Below, piece after piece: positions 19,808 to 25,034 of a stretch of 25,034 nt of DNA. Within the stretch, counting starts at the first letter, position 1, and each line of letters begins with the position of its first letter. A program made the position numbers and the translations under genes. Source of the DNA: Pleurotus djamor (taxonomy: Eukaryota > Basidiomycota > Agaricomycetes > Agaricales > Pleurotaceae); contig JAPEVF010000646.1 of assembly GCA_029747585.1 (NCBI GenBank), forward strand, positions 998-26,031. Direction: 5' to 3'. The notes under the pieces were generated by a model. That model was not told the DNA's origin. It did not search any database and saw only the letters and a program-made list of their open reading frames with translations.

Positions 19808-19957
19808 CTTGAGGGGATCAGAAGAACTTAGAATGCGGGCGTGAGGGTGGAATGATTAACGTAGCGTCCTGTGAGTAGTCCACATAAAACAGATTACAAT
19901 AAATTAACTCTATACCAATGCACGCGCAGCGCTCGCGGGGACCCATGAGAAATTACG

Positions 19958-21370
19958 TTACTTTTCCACCGATTCCCTTCCCTTTTTGCCAGCTTCGAGG
20001 TCCAATGGCTGCATGTTAACGCGCTCATAAGACCCTCTTCCATCACGTGAAGTGGAGTGCGCAGCAGCTGGCTGTGATTCTTGGTGTTTCACCCACGTAT
20101 AGTAAGCAGAACCAATCAAGATAATGGCAATTGAGGATGCTCGGCCACTAAAGGCGACATATTGGTAAGAATTTCCTAGGTGCCAAGGAAGTCAAGTAGG
20201 ACTTACGACGTGATGATCTCCTTGAAGCACCAAACACCCAATAGAGAGGCAGCAACACCACGAACGGACGATGAGATCATGTGAGTGACTGGCGAAGTGA
20301 CCTTAATGGAGAGAAGGCTGGCAATAGACATGAGGAAACCAAGGACACCCTATGAAACGGTCAGAGTTTGAAGGGTCCTTCAAATTGAGAGAGCAACGTA
20401 CAGTAACAAGAGAACCCCAAATGAAGGCTCGGTATGGATCGATTCCATCCTTACCAGGCTGCAAATTTCCGAAAATGAGTGCCATGATACCAGGTCCCTC
20501 GCCAATTAAGATGCTACCCGGGACCAGGACGATCGTGCTAAGCAGATTGGTGTACCAAGAGAGCATGAGAGCGCTGCCGTTGACAACAGCCAAACTACGC
20601 TTAATAACCACGGAGTGGACGGCTGTAATTATGGATGAAGCAACTCCAAGGCTAACACCCATCACGGATGGTTTGACGCCATCCAGGAAGACGCCGACAA
20701 AGAAACCCAGGGTAACAATGGTGCAGGCGATGCTGATTTTGAAGGATGGTCTAGAGTGCAAGAAGAGTAGTGACGCGACGACTGTGAATGGGAGTACAAG
20801 GCCACGAGCAACTTGGTAGAAGGAAGCATCGACATGAGCAAGGGTATAGTTGCTGAGACTACAAGGGTGCGAGTATGAACAAAGGTGGGGGAGCTAAGGC
20901 TGGACAGGTTACTTACCTCAGCCCAATTACGCTGAGAGATACCATAGGTACGAGGTCTTTGCAGACATTAAGGTCGAAAGTCAAGCGGTTTGGGAGAAGT
21001 CGAAGGATGTCCGACACGACGAAAAGAATGACGGCAATGAAGAGCTGCGTGCACAGAAAGAATAACGGCGTGGTGGTGACATTCAGGACATATTTGTTTC
21101 TGATAAGAGTAAACAGTCAGAAAGACACAACCTCAACACAGTGAAGTAGGGATAACACACGCAACGACCATCTACAGTTCCGAAGCGCACATTAAGCAGT
21201 TGACTTCAACGTGGAATTGACGTGACTCACCGCCAGCGCCGCAAAAAGATAGAAAAGCACCACACCGGTCTGTAAGAACAGACGTTAAATGACCAGGAGC
21301 CATGGCGAGGACTTCACAAACTTACCACCAACAGTTTCGAGGCTGGCTTCGCTTCATTTTGCGGGGACAT
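19958..21370 (-). CDS. GDP-fucose-type nucleotide-sugar transporter (SLC35C family)
   Basis: Multi-pass Golgi membrane antiporter of the drug/metabolite transporter superfamily that would import GDP-fucose in exchange for GMP. Seven exons, 21370-21326, 21269-21231, 21171-21161, 21099-20917, 20858-20402, 20349-20207 and 20147-19958, give 355 residues. It begins MSPQNEAKPASKLLV, then a first membrane helix and MVVANKYVLN, the NK motif of the family. Further family-like segments are LSNYTLAHVDASFYQVARGL, IVTLGFFVGVFLDG, ASSIITAVHSVVIKRSL, LSIKVTSPVTHMISSSVRGV and GSAYYTWVK. The tail is hydrophilic, cytosolic in type. Exon 3 is an 11-nt microexon; without it the N-terminal frame fails. Substrate is inferred from resemblance to SLC35C1 and from GDP-L-fucose synthase about 3.4 kb away; related triose-phosphate or GDP-mannose carriers are not excluded. 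Confidence 0.9.
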
Positions 21371-21602
21371 TGCAGGAAGTGTGCTGCGCGCAGAAGTTGA
21401 GGCTACGAAGTTCTTGAAGGGACAGAAATGCTGAATAGACCCGCCCCTGCGAGCGTAAAAGACCGTGAAGAAAGAAAAGAAATCGCGTAGACGTCGCAGT
21501 CAAGTGTAAGGGTCGCGGTTGTGGCGCTCATCAAGTGTTTGTTCCAACCGCATCAAAGCAAACAACTTCGAGTGATGAGGCAGAATTCAATTATTTCAAT
21601 AA

Positions 21603-22847
21603 TCAACTACTTATAGGTACGCTCTTCGCAACGATGGTGTTTGGGTCAACAATTCCACGTCCTGCTCGTTCGAGATGCTCATCGACCAACTCAAAAGCCG
21701 GTCTGTATCTCGGTTCGGGCGGTGCTTCAGAAGGAACAGCAGAGTCAATGGGTTCGACATCTACTGGTGCCCCTTCTTCAGTCGAGGATAGAGATAACGG
21801 TGTATCCAATGAGTTCGGTGGTAAATCGGCTTCAATTTTCGGTGGCGAGGATGTACACGTAGGCTGGATCAAAAGGGCTGGGTTGGGGAACGTATTGTAG
21901 GTCGAGCCGAGTGACGTGTATCTATCACCAGATCAAAGTCAAAAACGTGCGATGATAAGTTTTCAGTGAAAACCCACCCTTGGTCGTAAAGTTGACAATA
22001 AGGAACATCCAACCGACGTAGGAAGTTCCAGACATCGGCGTAACCCCAGTTTATTATCGGGTTAATACGTTCAAACTGTGGCCAGTCGGGATCAGTCATG
22101 TTACGATGAGATAGTCTCGCTGGTTCAAAGTGTCAGTGATCCTGTTTGAGCCTGAAGAAGAGTGGAATGTACTCGCCTCCATGAGGGTCCGATCTCCGTG
22201 TCCCGATAAAAATGCCAGTGATTCGAGGAAATTTATGCTTGTATATCTCCAACGCAAGCTTCATTCCCTCGCCTCCCCGAGCCTTCCCTACAGCTTGTGG
22301 CGGAGGGTTTGCACGGCTGACATAGTCGGTGCTTGAGCTTGTCCCATTGGCCCGAGGAGTAACAACACTTTCCACCGGTTGAGCCTCCGTCAACGAGGGG
22401 TGACAGTGAAACAAGTCTAGGTTGTAAGCCTTTGCGGCTTCGTCTATGAAATCTTCCAAGGTTGAGAATGGAGAGGGTACGGGGATGTAGATTGCAGGTA
22501 TCGGTTTGAGTGTTTCCGAGGGTCCCAGTCTACGGCTAAGAACTCCCGCATAGAGGTGTAGCAGCACAGTGCCTGTATACGTGTCCGTGCATCAGTAACG
22601 CTGATTCGTGGATTGCAGTGGTACTCACAGTCCTTCCCTCCGTTGAAGCTGATTGAAACATGTTCTCGACTAGGACCACGCATTAAATCGATCGTACAAC
22701 GATCCGGCTACGGCTAAACACTACACACCCATGCCTATCTATGCTTTTTTCTATCACCTGTAGCGCCTCTCGGACAAGCGGACTTAGTGGGTCGTCCTCT
22801 GAATCAGCTAGCTGGTAGACCTGGGCGGCAACTTTGCTGCAGTCCAT
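21603..22847 (-). CDS. FAD1: FAD synthase (FMN adenylyltransferase)
   Basis: Cytosolic enzyme transferring AMP from ATP to FMN to make FAD; PAPS-reductase-like fold. Five exons, 22847-22729, 22669-22629, 22572-22177, 22119-21978 and 21921-21603, give 338 residues. Motifs: [17 protein letters not shown], the nucleotide-binding loop, interrupted by an intron at the cysteine codon; [40 protein letters not shown]; and [20 protein letters not shown]. The intron in DPHGA (22120-22176) uses a GC donor (GGAG then GCGAGT); a GT donor would destroy the motif. The region between IPVPSPF and the GTRR motif includes a low-complexity insert ([16 protein letters not shown]), and the acidic C-terminal extension ([19 protein letters not shown]) is longer than in yeast. 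YTM1 ends 210 bp upstream on the same strand. Confidence 0.95.
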
Positions 22848-23057
22848 TTGGAGGGTGCGACGGTGGAGATGGAGAGTCAGAGAGGTCGACGGCGTCCGCG
22901 CTGATGGACGGATTTGAGGAGTGGGTTGAGAGCGGAGGGTCGGCGATGCGATGAGTCTGGAGAATGGCCGGGGCCAAGCACGCATAGGACAGTGGAACAG
23001 ATAAGATAATTATAGACGGAGATACGCAGCAACAATCACATTGTCCTATTTTTAGTT

Positions 23058-24574
23058 TCACGACCTAGCGCCGCCATCGGTGCCCATTTTCCAAACTTCA
23101 AATCCACATTCGCCACCAACGCCTATCACATCAGGAGCCCAGTCAACGCTCAGTATTTTGCGCGCGCTGTTCTCCTTCTTTTCCATATATTTGAAACTAC
23201 TTATGGCGGTCTTCGTGCTTCGGAGATCCCAGATCCTTACCACGCCATCGTATGAACCACTGACAACTTGCCTCGAAGAGTCATCGGGTGAAACGCAGAG
23301 GCACGATGGAGTGGCAGGATGCACAAAGCTTCCAATGACGGATGAAAGCGAGGCCCCGTTCGTACGAAGATCATATACCATTACTGACCGGTCGGTGGAT
23401 GCAGCCATTGCCGTGGTTCCATCCTTGAACACGGTCAGATCCAGGAAAGGTTTTTCAGCCGACGTCTGTGAGGATGAGTGTTAGGGAGATGAACAAAGGA
23501 GATTTCATGTTAAATTTCCTACAATTGTATTTGTGCACACACCCAACTCCGTGTCCCAGGTGCGCACGGTCGAGTCAAAGCCACAGCTGACTGCCACACT
23601 ACTGGAAGTGAAGACAGCTTTGGAGACGCGAGCGGTATGTGATTTCATCACAGAAACTGGGGCTTTGCGTTTCGGGCGACTGGCCTCGTCAACCTTGCGC
23701 TTCTTACGCTTCCGGTCGTTTGTCTGGACCTCTTCGACCGAAACCTCATCTTCACTGGGTATAGACGCATCCCATAGACCAATGAGGGTGTCCCAAGACG
23801 CTGTGACAAAATGGGATCCGCTTGGGGATGAGGCGATGGATGAAACCGGTCCCGTATGAAGATGGAGCGTAGCAAGGGGTTTGATATCTTCGAGCGAGTC
23901 ATCCTGCACATCAAACTTCGATAGCTGACCAGTCTGGTCCTGGGATGACGTCGCAATCATGCCCGACTGGAGAACACATAACGAGGTGATCGGCGCGGAA
24001 TGCAGCTGCTTGCTCGCGACGAGCTTTTTAGAATAGTCAAAGACGCGGACGCTTCCATCATATGAAGCCGTCGTAAAATGCCTAAGCGACGAAGATATGC
24101 GGAGTTCTAGTGGTCAGTTGGAGGTCATTGCGCTTAATGGGATGAGGTACCCTCAGTTGACATACCCAGAATACTGACACGATACGGAGGATACCCAGTC
24201 TTCGTGAGGTATTTCCGAGAGTTGCTGTGGAGGCATCACCGATTGGATATATTCAATCTCCAAGGTTTCTTCCTACACACACATGAACTGCTCAATTATA
24301 CAATCTTCATCGAAGAATTATGAGTACGCACCTCTCCCAGACCATGTTCGGTGCACCATTCGCTGATAGTAGTGCGAAGAAGTTCCCCTCGAACCAAGAA
24401 ATCGAAAGGCGTAGGCGTCGCAAGTGACAGAGCTTTATTTATGAGTTGCGACAATTGGTATCGTTTCCAATTCGCTGGGATCATAAACTTTTGTGAAGGC
24501 ATGATGTACTGTGTCTGTGTAGAAAACACGACTGGATGCGAGATTCCACTATCATGGTTGGACGTGGACGCCAT
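23058..24574 (-). CDS. YTM1: Ribosome biogenesis protein Ytm1 (WDR12)
   Basis: WD40 subunit of the Nop7-Erb1-Ytm1 (PeBoW) complex required for 60S ribosomal subunit maturation in the nucleolus; its N-terminal ubiquitin-like domain is the contact for the AAA ATPase Rea1. Four exons, 24574-24332, 24272-24166, 24081-23523 and 23465-23058, give 438 residues. The N-terminal domain has VVFSTQTQYIMPSQKFMIPA and LVRGELLRTTISEWCTEHGL. WD repeats are visible as TASYDGSVRVFDYS, TSSQDQTGQLSKFD, TASWDTLIGLWDAS, SCGFDSTVRTWDTE, AASTDRSVMVYDLR, SGSYDGVVRIWDLR and LSVDWAPDVIGVGGECGFEV. A basic loop (NDRKRKKRKVDEASRPKRK) is probably a nuclear localisation signal. The start is the ATG placed just before the domain. 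It shares a short divergent promoter with GDP-L-fucose synthase. Confidence 0.96.
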
Positions 24575-24725
24575 GGTGGTATAGAGTGAACGTGAAGTGA
24601 AGGATATGGAGAAAGGAACCAATCAGAATGCAGATCCCAAAATTTCTTGTGACACCGAAATGTGTGACTAGACGCGTGAAATGTCGATCACCCACAGTCA
24701 CACAGAAACTTCCCATCCTTCCTCC
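24575..24725. promoter_or_regulatory. Shared divergent promoter of YTM1 and GDP-L-fucose synthase
   Basis: Only 151 bp separate the YTM1 ATG (24574, minus) from the likely synthase ATG (24726, plus), or 106 bp if the upstream in-frame ATG at 24681 is used. No clear TATA box is seen. Any regulatory sites here must serve both genes or overlap their leaders. Confidence 0.6.
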
Positions 24726-24997
24726 ATGTCCACCGTCGTCCTCGTCACTGGAGGTAGCGGCCTTGTCGGGAAAGGCATAGAACATGTTATCAACACCGAA
24801 CCGGAAGGGTCGAGGTTCGGCAAATGCCCAGGAGAGACTTGGATCTTCGCTACCTCCTCTGAAGGCGATCTAAGGTTCGTGTTACCACCGATGACGCTTG
24901 GTTGAGTTGCTGATGCGGGGAACTAGAGATGCAGAACAAACTCGTCGGTTGTTTGAGAAATATAAGCCTACGCATGTCATCCATCTCGCTGCTATGG
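24726..24997 (+). CDS. GDP-L-fucose synthase, N-terminal part (partial)
   Basis: Cytosolic short-chain dehydrogenase that converts GDP-4-keto-6-deoxymannose to GDP-L-fucose by epimerisation and NADPH-dependent reduction. Exons seen: 24726-24874 and 24927-24997, joined over a 52-nt intron; a GTACGA donor follows at 24998 and the gene leaves the window. The N-terminus MSTVVLVTGGSGLVGKGIEH contains the Rossmann TGGSGLVG motif. TWIFATSSEGDLRDAEQTRR and LFEKYKPTHVIHLAAM align clearly with the human enzyme. An in-frame ATG at 24681 would add 15 polar residues; the inner ATG fits the family better. The active-site Ser-Tyr-Lys is outside the window. Together with the transporter at 19958-21370 it suggests a GDP-fucose pathway neighbourhood. 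Confidence 0.95.
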
Positions 24998-25034
24998 GTA
25001 CGATCTAGCGCGTATAAACTCGATCGCATAACAC

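Noticed and set aside
1..25034. A specialised metabolite or carbohydrate-use gene cluster (arabinofuranosidase plus dehydrogenases).
   Set aside because: The arabinofuranosidase and the dehydrogenases are 15 kb apart with housekeeping genes between them, and no synthase, regulator or sugar transporter links them.
1..25034. tRNA, rRNA, CRISPR array, transposon or terminal repeats.
   Set aside because: No tRNA-like cloverleaf, array-like spacing, transposase or reverse-transcriptase motif, or long terminal repeat was seen on either strand.

Overview
The window looks like nuclear DNA of a filamentous basidiomycete, probably an agaricomycete. The genes are closely packed and split by many introns of about 45-70 nt. 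The proteins (Spt5, Ytm1, FAD synthase, a MICOS subunit, a GH54 arabinofuranosidase, an F-box protein) are eukaryotic and fungal in character. All exon models were built by hand from GT-AG (and three GC-AG) splice sites. For every complete spliced gene the exon lengths sum to a multiple of three; the 688-residue orphan does so only after removing one base at an ambiguous site. Ambiguous bases (N) cluster in the first 1.8 kb.

Layout. Minus strand, 1-5743: the 5' part of a secreted GH54 alpha-L-arabinofuranosidase running off the left edge, a tiny four-exon MIC12 (MICOS subunit) gene, and a complete ten-exon SPT5. Plus strand, 5920-10467: an unrecognised 688-residue protein with a C-terminal membrane segment (broken by one ambiguous base), a 1-kb gap holding a possible coding relic, a small secreted protein and a seven-exon DJ-1/PfpI protein. 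Minus strand, 10526-15404: an F-box/LRR protein, an unrecognised 335-residue protein and a NOSIP-type RING/U-box protein. Plus strand, 15751-16011: a second small secreted protein behind a clear TATA box. Minus strand, 16294-24574: two tandem zinc-dependent (R,R)-butanediol-dehydrogenase-like genes with identical exon lengths, a GDP-fucose-type nucleotide-sugar transporter, FAD1 and YTM1. Plus strand from 24726: the 5' end of GDP-L-fucose synthase, running off the right edge.

How the genes relate. Most are unrelated housekeeping genes (transcription elongation, ribosome assembly, flavin synthesis, cristae organisation). The functional link I can argue for is GDP-L-fucose synthase, which makes GDP-fucose in the cytosol, lying about 3.4 kb from a transporter of the family that carries GDP-fucose into the Golgi. 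The butanediol dehydrogenase pair is a clear tandem duplication. I found no mobile element, tRNA, rRNA or CRISPR array. The most interesting features are structural: three GC-AG introns, four microexons of 8-11 nt, a perfect 13-bp hairpin inside a coding region, and a two-motif Spt5 C-terminal repeat.
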